NCBI GenBank assembly: GCA_958510875.1
Contig: OY294067.1
Span: forward strand, 259,471,736-259,535,735
Source of the DNA: Endomychus coccineus
Lineage: Eukaryota; Arthropoda; Insecta; Coleoptera; Endomychidae
Direction of reading: 5' to 3'
Length of the DNA: 64,000 nucleotides
Below are positions 22,105 to 34,277 of this stretch, one piece after another; the first letter of the stretch is position 1; each line of letters opens with the position of its first letter. The notes below the pieces were generated by a model, which saw nothing but the letters and a program-made list of their open reading frames with translations, did no database searches and was not told where the DNA came from. The position numbers were made by a program, and so were the translations under genes.

Positions 22105-22790
22105 ATGCAAGGTATACTTCTCGAATTCATTCATCCAAAAAAATGATGAATGAAAATGTTCGATTCAAGTTATTATCTAGAGTAGAAGAGGATAATAAAA
22201 GCGTGTCAGGTGAAATGATTGTCAAATATGAAAAAAAATTGAAACATTGATTCAACAACATACATTTCCACTGAATATCAACTTCTTACAAAACCAGTAC
22301 AACTTCAAGATCCTACCACAATTCGATGATGGGAGAATTCAGTCCATTAGTTCCAGAAACATCGCACTTCATTATAAACTAGCGAGTCAAATCTAACACG
22401 TTACACATCGCATTAACAACTGGCGTTTAGGACTTCGATATTCACACAAAAATTGAATATCTGGAGACCTAGATACTTATAGTTACATAAGTGTCTTTGC
22501 AGGTGTTTTGAATTCCTAGATATTTGAACAATCAACAGCATATAATGAGAGCTTTACATTGATGGTATTTTCCAAAATGATCGAAAATTGAGTTTCAATG
22601 AATATACTTATGAATACGGAAAGATATTACAAATATTGATCAAGTCATGGTCAAATCAGCGCTAAACTCATGGTTGGTGAGGGTTGATAGGTCTTTGGAT
22701 CTTGCTGAATCTCGTCAGAACTCTGCGACAACTTTTATAGCAATTACTTTGAAGCTAAACGTCATTCATATTCTTAAGATACGTGCTCCC
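22105..22790 (+). repeat. Unknown ~700-bp repeat, copy 2
   Basis: Same-orientation partner of 19661-20430. The 22647-22871 frame (74 aa) covers the WLVRVDRSLDLAESRQNSATTFIAIT-equivalent part, which is broken in copy 1. Thus each copy keeps a different part of a once longer frame. The direct repetition about 2.35 kb apart could be a segmental duplication or two insertions of one family. Confidence 0.65.
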
Positions 22791-22936
22791 ACACGTGAGT
22801 TATCTCCCTTTTTGTTCCGTGGTATGCAACCGAAAATACATATCGTTACGTTCAGCCGAGAAGCTGTGTAATCATCTAAAGTTCTATGAACATCATAATT
22901 AATTGTCGTATAGTCAACAGATGAAAACGGAACATG

Positions 22937-23572
22937 TCACCATTTTTTTATCCTTTGACTACACGAGAGGGAAACTTGTAATGTTCGAAGAACATCGTGA
23001 GGTGTGAGTATGTTTCTTGGAGGTTTGCAGGTTAGATGCATCGAAAAAAACCTCATTAGGTAAAGAGTTACACAACTTTGCTTTTCTAGAAAAAATGAAG
23101 TTTGGTAGGAAGAAGTTCGACAGATCTCGAGTTTGACAGGGAAGTGATGACTAGTTTGAGCTCGTCTAGTTCGCCTATCTGGATTCTCTCGAGGTGGAAT
23201 AACAGACGAGATTTCTGATGAACACCGACCATGGAAATATCTGTAGAAAAGGGAGAGATCTCCCACCTCCTTACGATGTTCTAGAGAGGTCAATGAACTC
23301 GTAAGTGTGACACATCATCAACCAAACGAATAGCTCTCTTCTGGATATAATCCAAGAGCTTCATCGTATGTTTGGGAGCCGGACTCCAAACATGTGAACA
23401 ATACTCCAGGACAGGTCGAATCTGTGTTTTGTAGATTATGACGAGCTGCTGGGATGTAAAGTAGCTCTTGGCATGGAATAGAAATTCAAGTTTTTGTGAA
23501 GCGGTTTGCGGAATTGACCTCACATGATAGTCCCATGTGAGGGTGCTATTGGTGGTGATCCAGAGCATTGTT
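22937..23572 (-). pseudogene. LINE reverse transcriptase C-terminal tail
   Basis: Two adjacent minus-strand frames (23290-23568 and 22937-23293) overlap by a few bases and need one frameshift to join. The first reads TTNSTLTWDYHVRSI, ASQKLEFLFHAKSYFTSQQL, IYKTQIRPVLEYCSHVW and LLDYIQKRAIRLVDD, the thumb and post-RT region of Jockey-superclade-like non-LTR elements. The second reads MTSLEHRKEVGDLSLFYRYF, HGRCSSEIS and ends in the ...TLQVSLSCS tail just before the 3' end. There is no RT catalytic box, so this is a 5'-truncated insertion. A further ~60-bp scrap of the same tail sits at about 23628-23690. Confidence 0.82.
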
Positions 23573-23699
23573 ACATTCTGTTATGTTAGTCCAAAGGAGC
23601 ATCACTCACCTACTGTGAGATTAACAATGAAGGGGTGACCAGCTTGAGCTCATCTAGTCCGCATACCTGAAATCTCTAGTAGTACTCGTATTGAGAAAC

Positions 23700-25200
23700 C
23701 TTAATTGTTTTCACATCTTCTATCCAGAACTCACAGTGTAACAATGCTGGGAATTGCAGACACTTTTTGTAGCGAACTCTTGAACCAAGATGGTTCATGA
23801 TGTCCGTTTTACTACTATCAGTCAGTGGCGTAGAAAGGAACCCACACACACGCTTTTAAAATGCTCAAAACGGAATTATCTACGAAAATCCAGAAATTTG
23901 TTTGGCTCCATTACGATACTTACCTTACACTATATACTACGTAAAGTGAGGGGAGTAAAAAAGAAGGTGTAAGTAGGTATATTTGTATATCTCAACGAAA
24001 CATAGATCTTGTACAATAATACAGTCCCTGGCAATCCTGGTAAGATTTTGGCACTAAAAATGTGAAGGCGATGAAAGCTGGTGGTGTAGTGCCTATTGTA
24101 GGTACTTCATCCTTGTTGTTGTACAATACATTTGAAAATCACGAATTGTTTCAAGCATTTTGATAATCGAGTATTTTAAGTATTTGCTTCCATAAATAAT
24201 AATGGTTACCTTAAGATCACACTATGGATTAATAATATTGACTCGAAGTAACGTTTCCATATCTTTATGTAAGTCTTTCAGGTTTATTTTAATAACCGAT
24301 CAAGTAAACTCTAAAAAACCATTTTGTAAACTTCTTGAACTTTCTGAAAAATACTCCGTTTTTCCATTCTTTTCTTTCCGTCATTTATTATCAAAATATA
24401 TATTTTTTGGTATTACTGAATTCGGATTCAATACAGAATAAAGAACTCCTACCTTTGTTAGTAACACAATGGCTGACGTTGATCTATGACGTCATACCGT
24501 TGATTTGGTATACAAGCCGTACTATCCAAATTACTGGAAATGATACCTCTCTCTTAGCAAAAAAAATCCTCATCGCGAAAACCTATCTACTCCACTGCTA
24601 TAAGTTTCTACTCTGTGTTTAGTGTAATATATATTTATGTACAAATGGATGTTGATTTCTTTCCAATAATGTAGCTAAGTAGCCTTTGAATAATTAGATA
24701 GCCAGATCTAATGAACATCAGTTATGAAGTCAATTAATCAGAATGAAATAGTTGCACGATTCCATAATGGAATGTGAATGTTCGTCGGTGCAACTATAAT
24801 CATACATAATTTTCCGTAATATAAGGTTTATGTAAAATATAAATGTGTTTATTGGCTTATAAACAATTTGAATTAATTAACTGTACGTAATAAAAATTTA
24901 ATTATGATTCGACGGTCAATTTGATTTGGTACTATTCAATATAGTGCAATAATAATTCAAGCAAGATTAACGTTACTACCAGGAAATGACCGATTCAATG
25001 TAGTAGAGTGATGGTTTATAAATCAACGTTTATGTAATTATATGCCATACGATGTTATTATTTAAATGGTGATATCGTCGGGAAAATCCACTAAAGCGCG
25101 CTCCACATTCTTGACAAGAGGTCTCGGCCAGCATATTTGCAGAGACAGGACGAGACCGAAAGAGCAATTTTACATTCTTGCTCTGCGCAGTGTGCGCGGT
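23700..25200. other. Nothing recognised
   Basis: Two overlapping plus frames at 24202-24622 (79 and 95 codons) are rich in Phe, Leu and Ile and have no recognised motif. I see no repeat or RNA gene. Confidence 0.3.
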
Positions 25201-25309
25201 CGTATATCGACAGTCGTTATGTACAGTAGTCTATTACAATTATCACATGTACGCCGTATATCGACAGTCGTTATGTACAGTAGTCTATTACAATTATCAA
25301 ATGTACGCT
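25201..25309. repeat. 54-bp tandem duplication
   Basis: CGTATATCGACAGTCGTTAT and the following bases up to ATGTACGC occur twice with a 54-base spacing (25201 and 25255), nearly identical. 54 is a multiple of three, so frames across it (25066-25350, plus) show an internal protein repeat, but no known domain. Confidence 0.8.
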
Positions 25310-26056
25310 CTTTAGAAAAAAAAGTAGTCAAAAGACGTTGGAATAGATGAAGGTGGTGGATCACAACGATACATACAGGAACTAGGTTACAGTCTGCCAT
25401 AACTGACGGGATCGAGAATGTGGCAGGAGGGTTTCGCGCGAACACGATATTTCACGAGATCTCTTTGATTCGGGCACCAAATACCGACTCGGGATGGAGA
25501 CGATTCTTGGCGAATCCGATCACTACACTTTCGTATTTGGCAATTCTCGGAAAGTATTGGCAAGTTTGTACAGCGCGCTTCACATTAAATTGATCATAAT
25601 GAAAACACTGAAAATGAGTAACATGTCATTCTTGCTCTCATCCTCGTAACGACAGGAATAGCGAGACCCGAATTATAGATCTTTCACCTTTTCTAGTTTC
25701 AAATGCCACAAAGTTGTTGGTATGACTGTCTCATGTTCTTCGTAAATCGCCCTAAGCATATACCTAGGTATGTATGGCATTATGACTATAAGCGTTTATC
25801 TTATGTTGAGATAGGCCTGGGTGTGGGAATTCTAGATTATTCCAAATAAGGTTTAATGTACTAATGGATAAACGAAAACCTCCTTTTGAAATTTCAAACT
25901 TTTCGGAAGCCAGAATTTCAATTTATGGGAGAGTAGAAATAAATCCAGAAAAATTGCAACCAACATTGATTAAAACGGAAAAATTCTATCAAATCTTATT
26001 CTGTATTTCTTTGAGTAATCAATAATCATCATTATCCCCTAAAAGATTTATTGGAG
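25310..26056. other. Nothing recognised
   Basis: Moderately GC-rich to about 25700, then AT-rich. No coding motif. The last bases before 26057 may belong to the element disrupted by the mariner (see 27212-27310). Confidence 0.3.
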
Positions 26057-26058
26057 TA

Positions 26059-27211
26059 CGAGGACAAGGTGAACAGACCCTGAAAAATGAAACAGATGGT
26101 GCGACAATCGAAAATCCCACAAGACATTTGTGTTGTACCATCTTTAACTAGAAGGGATTAAAATTTTCAGACTGATATGCCATCCAATTCTGTTTTGATA
26201 CTCATCGAAAGCAAGCAACCTTGCAAATTTTTGTAAACATGGAAAAAAGTGAATTCGCGTCTTGATTAAACATTTTTTTTTGCATGGAAAAACATCATGC
26301 AAGCCAAAGCTTCGCTTGTTAAACATTATGGGAACTCTTCACTATAGATTGGAACGCTTCACAAGTGGTGTACTGAATTTCGTATGATATTGGCCGATCG
26401 GTGAGATAAAGTACACGAGATTGCTGAGGCTATGGGCATCTTAACCGAATGGGTACTGAACATTTTGCATAAATTTTTGAATATGAGAAACCTATCTGTC
26501 AGATGAGTGCCGCATTTGCTCTTTGTTGACAACAAGCGCAACCGTGTGACAACTTAGAAGGAGTGTTTGGCGATGTTCAAGGGCGATAAGAAGGACTTTT
26601 TGCGCCGTTTCGTAATCGTAGATGAAACATAGATCCATCACAATACACCAGAGACCGGAGAACAGTCGAAACAGTGGACTTGTCCTAGCGAATCGAAACC
26701 AAAGTTGGTTTATTTGCTAACAAAGTCATGGCGACAGTTTTTTGGGATGCACACGATATCGTTCATATCGATTACCTTGAAGAAGGCAAAACGATCACCG
26801 GCGTACATTATGCGGAGCTGTTGGATCGATTCGACGCCGATTTGAAGCGGAAGAGGTCACATTTGGCAAAGAAAAAAGTGCTCTTCCGCAGTTGCAATTG
26901 AAAAATTGCATGAATTGCACTACGAATTCGTTCGTCATCCACCATATTCTCTAGATTTGGCCTCCTGCGATGTCTATCTATTTCCAAACTTGAAGAAAGG
27001 GTTCGACGGAAACAGATTTGGCTTCAACGATGAGGTTATCGCCTCTTTTGAAGGATTGCTGGAATTATATTATTTGGAAGAGATTCAAAAATTAGAAAAA
27101 CGTTGGACGAAGTGTATCTGGCTACACGGAGATGCTAAGAAATAAAATAAGTTTTGAGGAAATAAATCATTTCTTGTTTCATTTTTCAGGAATTGTTCAC
27201 CTTTGCCCTCG
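26059..27211 (+). mobile_element. mariner (mellifera-type), dead copy with TIRs
   Basis: Left TIR CGAGGACAAGGTGAACAG at 26059 and the reverse complement of the right end, CGAGGGCAAAGGTGAACAAT, are inverted copies that continue through CCTGAAAAATGAAACA. TA lies on each outer side (26057-26058 and 27212-27213), as in Tc1/mariner target duplication. The length, about 1.15 kb, is a little short for mariner, in keeping with internal deletions. It encloses a broken transposase. Confidence 0.9.
26239..27145 (+). pseudogene. mariner transposase, broken
   Basis: The start ATG at 26239 gives MEKSEFRVLIKHFFLHGKT, the usual N-terminal helix-turn-helix beginning. A frameshifted middle follows (EIAEAMGI, RNRVTT). 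Then RRFVIVDET carries the first catalytic Asp (codon 26621-26623), but the next Trp is a TAG stop. VMATVFWDAHDIVHIDYLEE is recognisable, then a deletion near 26880-26892 removes the HQDNAPAH-type box and with it the second catalytic Asp. The third box survives as PPYSLDLASCD near 26941-26970, and the frame 26906-27145 ends normally with KRWTKCIWLHGD. Stops, frameshifts and the missing Asp make it inactive. Confidence 0.9.
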
Positions 27212-27310
27212 TACTAAAGAACTTTCAGCTACCAAGCAGCCATCATCAGAATAAACTAAATAAGGGAACAAAATGTGCCTGTTTGAATACTGTTATTATT
27301 CAGATTAGTA
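27212..27310 (-). mobile_element. Second hammerhead-like/PLE-type terminus, interrupted by mariner
   Basis: On the minus strand this reads CAGGCACATTTTGTTCCCTT, ATTTAGTTTATT, CTGATGA, T, GGCTGCTTGGTAGCT, GAAAG, then meets the mariner. The same order occurs at 53405-53475 (ACATTTTCTTTCTAATTTAG ... CTAATGATGGCTACTTTGCAGCTGAAAGG). If one copy of the TA and the mariner are removed, AGT...ACT and TTTATT/AATAAA could form stems III and I. The fit is approximate. Confidence 0.5.
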
Positions 27311-27329
27311 CCCCCATACAGGAGTTTGG

Positions 27330-28385
27330 CTATATGCAAGAATTGAATTATTTTATTATGCAAATAATTTAAATTCGGGAACCGAAATTGAGGAAAACCC
27401 TGTATATCTCATAATTTTTTTCAAATGTGACCCTTCTGTACCTCTATGATACTGCAATTTTTTCTGTAATGTCTTTTCCTTAAAGCTGGTTCCAGTACTT
27501 ACTTAAGTTACTGTCTAAATGTGATTTGGAAAAACTAATCCATCCCCTTTACCTACCCCTCAAAGCAGCTAACTATTGTATTGAAGCATGGTCGATTATT
27601 TATAAAATCTAAAAATTTACAAATTTCCAAAGAGAACATTCATTGTCTTCAATATTCGAAAGGTAATTTGGGGGCCACCGTGCAACCAATAGTTTTTCCT
27701 GTAGGCGTAGTACACACATGACATAATATCTGAAGGAAAAATATTGTGGGAGTAAAAATATTCTCCTATTCTGCAGTCTGGGTAACGCTGGGTATAACAG
27801 CTATTTATAGTATTCGATAGTTATTTAATTTGAGTGAAGATTTGTTAAACAACATTATTGAATCAATCTTCATAAATTAACTTATTCACCATAATTTATC
27901 ATAGCGCGAGTAATATTTTAATAATTCAGAATATTCTCATTAAATACGAATAACCTGCGGGCAATTTTACTGCTATGAAAATATTGAATATTTGATGAGG
28001 CACACTGTCGCTATAAAGCTGACCGAAGAACTGAACAACCTGTCACATCTATAAAATAATTCTTTCTTCCATAACCTGACCACCTTCTTCGGACGTACAT
28101 ATAAATAACTTACAGCAAACATGTTTTTGGTCAGCTAATAAATTTAGAATTGATATAGAATATAGATTACGTAACGCATAATGATGTAGATACTGTTGAT
28201 ATTTCTTAAGTTAATTTCAGAGATATTTTGTATTCAATAATGACTATCATCTAATAGAAAAATCACACCACGTGAAATGAACTGAAATCCCAAATGGAAG
28301 AAATACAACAATAAACTATACGATACGTTCTTTCATTAGCTTCTACAAATTTTTTTCGTTTATTAAACATCTATTTTATCATGCC
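27330..28385. other. AT-rich DNA, nothing recognised
   Basis: No coding motif. AACCCTGTATATCTC near 27398 resembles the end of the common insect ACAGGGTGT..GGAACA-type short element, but no partner end was found. Confidence 0.35.
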
Positions 28386-28395
28386 ATCCATTGAA

Positions 28396-29175
28396 GCCAG
28401 GGGAGCGAGACAGTGACAGGTTGACGCAACTAATGGAGAACTGACAACGATTTTGAAATGGGGATCTAGTAGAGTTTAATGTAACCAAAGCTCAAGCTTG
28501 CGTCTTCTCCATGAAGTCGAATCCCACAATGCCTAATATGATGTCAGGTACAACTATTCCTATGAAGTCTTCCATAACAATGCTCGGGATCACCACCAAC
28601 AGCACCCTCTTATGGGACAATAATGTGAGGTCCATTGCGAAAACCGCTTCTCAAAAATTAGGTTTTCTATTCCGTGCAAGAGCTACTTTATATTCCAGCA
28701 GATCCTCATAATCTACAAAGCATAGATTTGACCTGTCCTGGAGTACTGTTCACATGTTTGGAGATCGGCTCCCAAACATACGCTGAAGCTCTTGGATTCA
28801 ATCCAGAAGAGAGATATTCGTTCGATTGATGATGTCAGACTCACGAGTTCAATGACCTCACTAGAACATCGTAGAAAGGTGAGAGATCTCTCCTTTTTCC
28901 ATAGATATTTGCATGGTCGTTGTTCTTCAGAAATCTCGTCTGTTGTTCTGGTCACCACTTCACTGTCAAACTCAACACCTCTCGAACTTTTTCCTACCAG
29001 ACTTCATTTTTTTATCGCACAGCGGAGTTGTAAGACTCTTCACCTAGTGAGGTCTCACCCTATGTCTTTAACCTCCAAACCTTCAAAAAAAATATCTCCC
29101 CTCTCTACATTCCACTGCTGGCTCACACGATGTTCTTCGAACATTATAGGTTTCCCTCTCGTGTAGTTAAAGTAT
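28396..29175 (+). pseudogene. LINE reverse transcriptase C-terminal tail
   Basis: Same family as 22.9-23.6 kb but on the plus strand and reaching further 5'. Before the thumb it has VEFNVTKAQACVFSMKSN. Next come MLGITTNSTLLWDNNVRSI and KTASQKLGFLFRAR. After a frameshift there is KLLDSIQKR-equivalent sequence, then SSMTSLEHRRKVRDLSFFHR, HGRCSSEISSVV and the 3' tail to about 29170. Frames 28511-28711 and 28792-29166 are the longest open parts. No RT catalytic box is present, so it is 5'-truncated. Confidence 0.82.
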
Positions 29176-29224
29176 AAAAAAAATGTTACGATAATATTCG
29201 ACATCGGGAAATGATCACATCTTT

Positions 29225-29700
29225 GTCGGAATTATAGCAAAAGGTATTTTAGAATCATTCCAGGATGAGAAACTGTTAAATGAAATCTTCTGACCATTAA
29301 AAATTGTTCCTATCCATAATGTTGCAAAACCCTCCTTTGAACATTTTAAATATTCCCCTCATGTGTCAAGTCATTTGAATTCCATACTCCAGAGGCGTAT
29401 TTTAATACTCCATACCGAAGTAATAGAGAGAATATCTGATGTGCTTTCAAAATCTCGTGTGTTTCTGATGACGAACCCAAGCACTTGATATTGTGGTGAT
29501 ATGAGAAATAAAAGATACTTCTGAATCAAAAATTACACCAAAATCCACGGAGGTAGGAGGTCATGGAAGAAGGTGACCATGAATAACATGGTAATAAAAT
29601 CTGATTTACGTGTAAATGTCATAATATTTTTGCAGAGTTCAGACCCATCTTGATTTTCAAACAGAACAGCTTCAGAGAACGCGTATCATGTTGGAGCCTA
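29225..29700 (-). pseudogene. Second LINE family, RT-tail fragment
   Basis: Minus-strand translation in mixed frames gives TFTRKSDFIT, a DxGVIxDSEVSFISHITTIS-like segment, and LGFVIRNTRDF followed by S.LSI...W..EYG-like residues and a KCSKEGFC-like part. This matches the ..LGFV.RN...F.....L..LY...V...LEY.S.VW pattern of Jockey-type elements. It differs from the neighbouring families at 28.4 and 30.1 kb, so it is a separate insertion. No open frame above 60 codons. Confidence 0.55.
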
Positions 29701-30141
29701 GTCGCTTGAAGACCTGATTTCTTCCAAATAAATAATAATACAGATAATAAATAATGAATAGTGTTTGTTCAGGTATGAAATACATTGACACAAAGTAATA
29801 AAGTAACATATATTACATATATCACCCTGAAAAAGACACTAGATATCTTTGCGCAGATCAGAAGAGAAAAAACTTTGAAAAAAAATATATATATAAAATA
29901 AAAAAGGAAATTCTGTTAATGTTCATGAAATTGCAGTAGATATCATATTACAAACATTAAGAATTGATTCACCCTAAGAATTAAGTCTAATAAAAATTGA
30001 TATGAATAAGGATAATATCAACATAAATCCAAATCATATAGTTCTTTGCATCCATTATCTGAAAAATTAGGTGAAATAAACAATAAATGACTATAATGAC
30101 ATTAAAATTGAATATTATGTAAAAATAATATAAAGAATACG

Positions 30142-32220
30142 TCAATGGCTCAGACTTTTATTCATATTTATTAAATATAATGATATGTGTGGATCAATTA
30201 ATTCTTGCACCCTACTCCGCTCATTACAAAGCAAATATTTTTTAACTTTGACTTGAAAAGTTCTGATTGAGAGTGACTTATTTTTCATATTATCTGGAAG
30301 TGAGTTATATAACCTTGATAACAGGTAAGTATGACATCTTTGACCTATTGTTTTTCCAGCAACAGTGATTTTTGATAGTAATTTTGTAGCACCTCTAGTT
30401 GAATATTGATGTTTTACTAATGGAAACGAGTTTTTATCTTTGTGATGGTAAATAACAGCAATTAAAAAATATATTTGTCTAATATCTGACATTTTGGTTT
30501 CAGAAAAGAGTAGTTTTGATGTCAAAATCAATTTTGTAAGATTGACAGCTTTTCCAAATGAGTATCAGCCAAACCAAATCAAAACCCCAACTCTATACTC
30601 CGTATGACCAACGAGATTCTACTAAAGCAAAGTTGTTACTCTTATAGCGATGTATCCAATATTTTTCTTAAATATTTAAATTTGTACAGCATACTTCTTG
30701 AAGTATGTATACAATTGTCGACATGATAGTTCCTTGTTAAATGACTATCTATTGATACACCTAATTATATAATCATTCTGACGTTTTTACTTTGATTACA
30801 GGTTTGTGATATTTTATAATTAACTCTATTATATTGGGGTAAGCTATTTCTTTGAGAACCAAATGTAAAAAATTTAGTTTTTCATAGTTTATTGTTAAGT
30901 TTATGACTAAACCAGCCTAGTATCTTGATAATATCCATTTCTACATGTTCTTCTAGGGTTTCCCAGGATGAAGAATGAAGATTGATAGAAGATAGCCGTG
31001 TCACCAGCGAAACTTTGAATTTCTCTACGGGAAGTTAGGGAAGTAAATTATTAAAGTGTAATAAAAAGAGAATAGGTTTCAAGACTACCTTGTGGAACAC
31101 CATATTCTATTTTTCTCTCATTACTTGTTTCAATTTTAATTTTCACCGATTGTTTACGATTTGTTAAATAGCTTTTAATTAATTGATAGGCATTTCCTCT
31201 GAATCCTAGATCCTCCACAGTCTCCAACAGTTTTTTATGACTCACTGTGTCAAAGGCTCTCGCAAGATCCAAGAAAATACTTAAAGAGGGTTTACTCTCA
31301 AAAATTGCTTTATATAGTTTTGATGTTATATCTGATACTGCGCCTTCTGTGAATTTTCCCTCTCTAAGAATATATTGTTTATTCGATAGTAAGTTAAATT
31401 TGTTGGTATAATTAATAATTCTAGTTTTTAAAATCTTTCCGAAGATTTTTGCTATATTTGAAATCAATGTAGTGGGTCGATAATTGTTAACTTCTATTTT
31501 GTCACCTGATTTATGTAATGGCTTTATTACACTTTTTTAAAAGGCTGAATGGCAAAATACACTCTAATTATTCTAATAATAAGTAAAGATAATGGTGTTG
31601 CTATTTCTTCACTTATTCCCTTGAAGGCTTCAGATTTTATTCGATCCGGAACTGGCGCCTTGTTTGATTTTAAGAACTTAGTTATGTTTATTATTTCTGT
31701 TTCATTTTTAGGTTTTAAAAATATGTAGAATGTAGTTGAGGTTCTTTTTAGAGATGAAGTTGGTGGTTTCTCAATTTATCTGTCAAAACTTTTCCAATAT
31801 TAGCAAAATGAATATTGAATGAATTTGCTATAAGTGTTTCATTCGTTTATATTATTACGTTTTTATTATGTTTCATATTATTTTCTTTGTTCTTAGTATT
31901 GTTATTGATGTAGTTTACTGTTTTAAATAATTGTTTATTGGAGCTTTTATTTTCATATTTTATACTTTTAAAATAATCGATTTTTCTTAATTTAATTGAT
32001 TTATTTAAATTGTGTCTTTAGTTGTTAAATTCCTGTTGTAAGTAGATATTATCAGGATCTTGTTAATACGTTCTGTACATACTGTCTCTTTTATTTTTCT
32101 AATGTTTGTGTACAATCTAATTTTTTCCTGTAAAGCAAGTATTAACATTGAATTAAATGATCTGCATGTTCTAGAAATGTTGGAACCAACTATCAATACA
32201 ACATCATTTATGAATACTTA
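30142..32220 (-). pseudogene. LINE ORF2 fragment (RT domain to C-terminus)
   Basis: Minus strand, read from high to low coordinates. 32196-32005 is the pre-RT linker (KIRLYTNIRKIKE). 31467-31051 (138 aa) is the RT palm and fingers: KIFGKILKTRIINY, NLLSNKQYI, REGKFTEGAVSDI, FLDLARAFDTVSHKKLL and GVPQGS. Next, FAGDTAIF at about 30991-31011 stands where active elements have YADD or FADD, so the second catalytic Asp of the pair is reached but the first is Gly. 30531-30142 is the C-terminal tail (HQYSTRG, KTIGQRCHTYLLSRLYNSLP). The endonuclease domain and everything 5' is missing. It is a 5'-truncated, mutated Jockey/CR1-like copy; the exact clade is not resolved. Confidence 0.85.
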
Positions 32221-34190
32221 TAGGACCTAGGCCATAGCTCTGAAGTATCCCAGATGTTCATCTTGACCCGGCTGCAAATAATAGGATGCGCCAAATTGCA
32301 AAATTTTTCCGAAATAAACTCGACATATCGAAGATCAAAATTCATATTTGGATAATATAGGATGTACCTATTGCTCAGTATTTGTATTATTTTATTGAAA
32401 GGAAATAATCGTTAAACAAATCAAAAACATATTTATCAACAATGTTGATTTATAGCAAGATTTTTATATAACCATTTCGTTGTGATATTTTTACAAATTA
32501 TGGGTGTTTTTATTGGTAGAGTATTTTTCTGTATGTACAATATTATGACAGCAAAATGTAGTATAGCAATGCAGTGCAGAGCGCAGCAGGCTTAAAAACA
32601 ACCCCAGGTTTGAATTTTGCTCGCTACACATCATTTTAAAATGATCTGAAATTAACAAGCAATTACGAATTGGGTTAAAGGTTTAACACAAAAGAAACTA
32701 ACGTGACAGGTTCAATAGATGAGGCAATATCATCTGATTATTTCGAAATATTCCGAATCATTAGATAAATCAACTGAATATCATATATAAGTGCATATAA
32801 AAAGGGATCATTTGGTTTCTTATTTTAATGTATTAATTATCCTACCACATTTTATTGGATAGATTCTATTAGAAATATCATTTACGTGCAATATACACAA
32901 TCACGTCGTTGCAATCGTAAATGCAGTGAAAGTTACATTTGACACAAGTATTAAGTAACGGCATATGCTTTTATCCATCAGTTGAATATTCTAATATCTA
33001 TAATTATTGATGGTACATGCGATCAGACAAGGCGATGGAAACGTTATTTCGTAGATAAGTAGATAAGACGTGGTATATTGTATACAAGGAGACTGTTACA
33101 TAGTAGAATTTTTTAACAGTGAACCTTTATTTTGTATTGCTAGAGATATAGTCAATTGAAATTGCACACTAAATCAAAGACTTTAACTCTTATCTGTTTC
33201 TGTTATGTTACGAGCATTGTAGCGAGTACAAAGTGAGTATACCTACGCTGTAAGCGGATAATATACAATCCAGCTAAGAAACATCTTATTTCTTTATCTG
33301 CATCAGCAAGAAAATCGAACAGAAGCAAACGCGATGTAGTTGTGTACCTACACAATACACATACATTCATGGAACTTGTCAACAAAATAATACGGTTTAA
33401 AACAGATATTGGATAGAAGAAGATATTTACAGAATGTACTCATACAATTATATTATTATACTCTTCGCAGACGAAGTTCGAGAGTATATTGCATTCATGT
33501 AATGTTAGTGTGTTGGCAACGGTGGTCATGTGGGGATCAGTTCTTAATGTTGGGCGGTTTGCCCTAAACTGACTCATGGTCCTGGAATAGGCATAGGGGA
33601 TGGAAACACCACACTTAGAAAAGAGTTACTTTACTTAATTGTAGAGCTTGCCGTCATTACGACTTAAAGTCTTGCTCTACATAATAACAGTACAGATACT
33701 AATTAGATACTAATGTCTATATGAATATGAATGTCTTATATATTATAATCTAATGTGATGTTATTGTTATTATGTTCTTCTAAACTAGTCTAAGATTTCA
33801 AGGTATCTGTGCCAGCCAATATGTTTAATATATTAATATTAAACATATTGCTTGTGGGTCAGCTCCGAGATGTGAACATATACTTAATAACATTACTTGA
33901 TAGAAATAAGGTCGAATTCTATAACTTTGGGATTTTAGGTAATCTCGTATAGGAATGGAATATTCCTATACTACACCTCCCAACGCGGTTTAAAAAAATG
34001 TTGAATTGACAGATTAACATTTTTTTCCCTTTTAACGTACCTCATTTTTATTTCACAAATATAGTGTACAATATTTCCTTTGCAAACTTTGTTCTTAATT
34101 AATGGTCATACATATTATTATTATACTGTGGGATTTGCGCATACTTTCTAGTTTTACGGCTTTTTGCCTGAAATGATTTTATTCATTTAC
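32221..34190. other. Nothing firmly recognised
   Basis: No gene. 33500-33990 contains hairpins (33642-33681 GTAGAGC...GCTCTAC and 33817-33850) and could be a solo LTR, but I could not define its ends. Confidence 0.3.
33817..33850. repeat. Perfect 15-bp-arm palindrome
   Basis: CAATATGTTTAATAT and its exact reverse complement flank the 4-base loop ATTA. It is AT-only apart from the ends. It could be a cruciform-prone site or a piece of an element terminus. Confidence 0.75.
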
Positions 34191-34193
34191 TTG

Positions 34194-34195
34194 TA

Positions 34196-34276
<81 letters not shown>
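34194..34276. repeat. (TA)n microsatellite
   Basis: About 40 TA units with one C interruption near 34214 and a G near 34273. The plus-strand frame through it codes an artefactual Ile-Tyr run. Confidence 0.97.

Positions 34277-34277
<1 letters not shown>

Noticed and set aside
24202..24622. Two overlapping frames of 79 and 95 codons
   Set aside because: Hydrophobic, low-complexity composition in AT-rich DNA, overlapping each other in different frames, no motif.
33490..33990. Possible solo LTR
   Set aside because: Could not define TG...CA ends or target duplications; kept only as hairpins.
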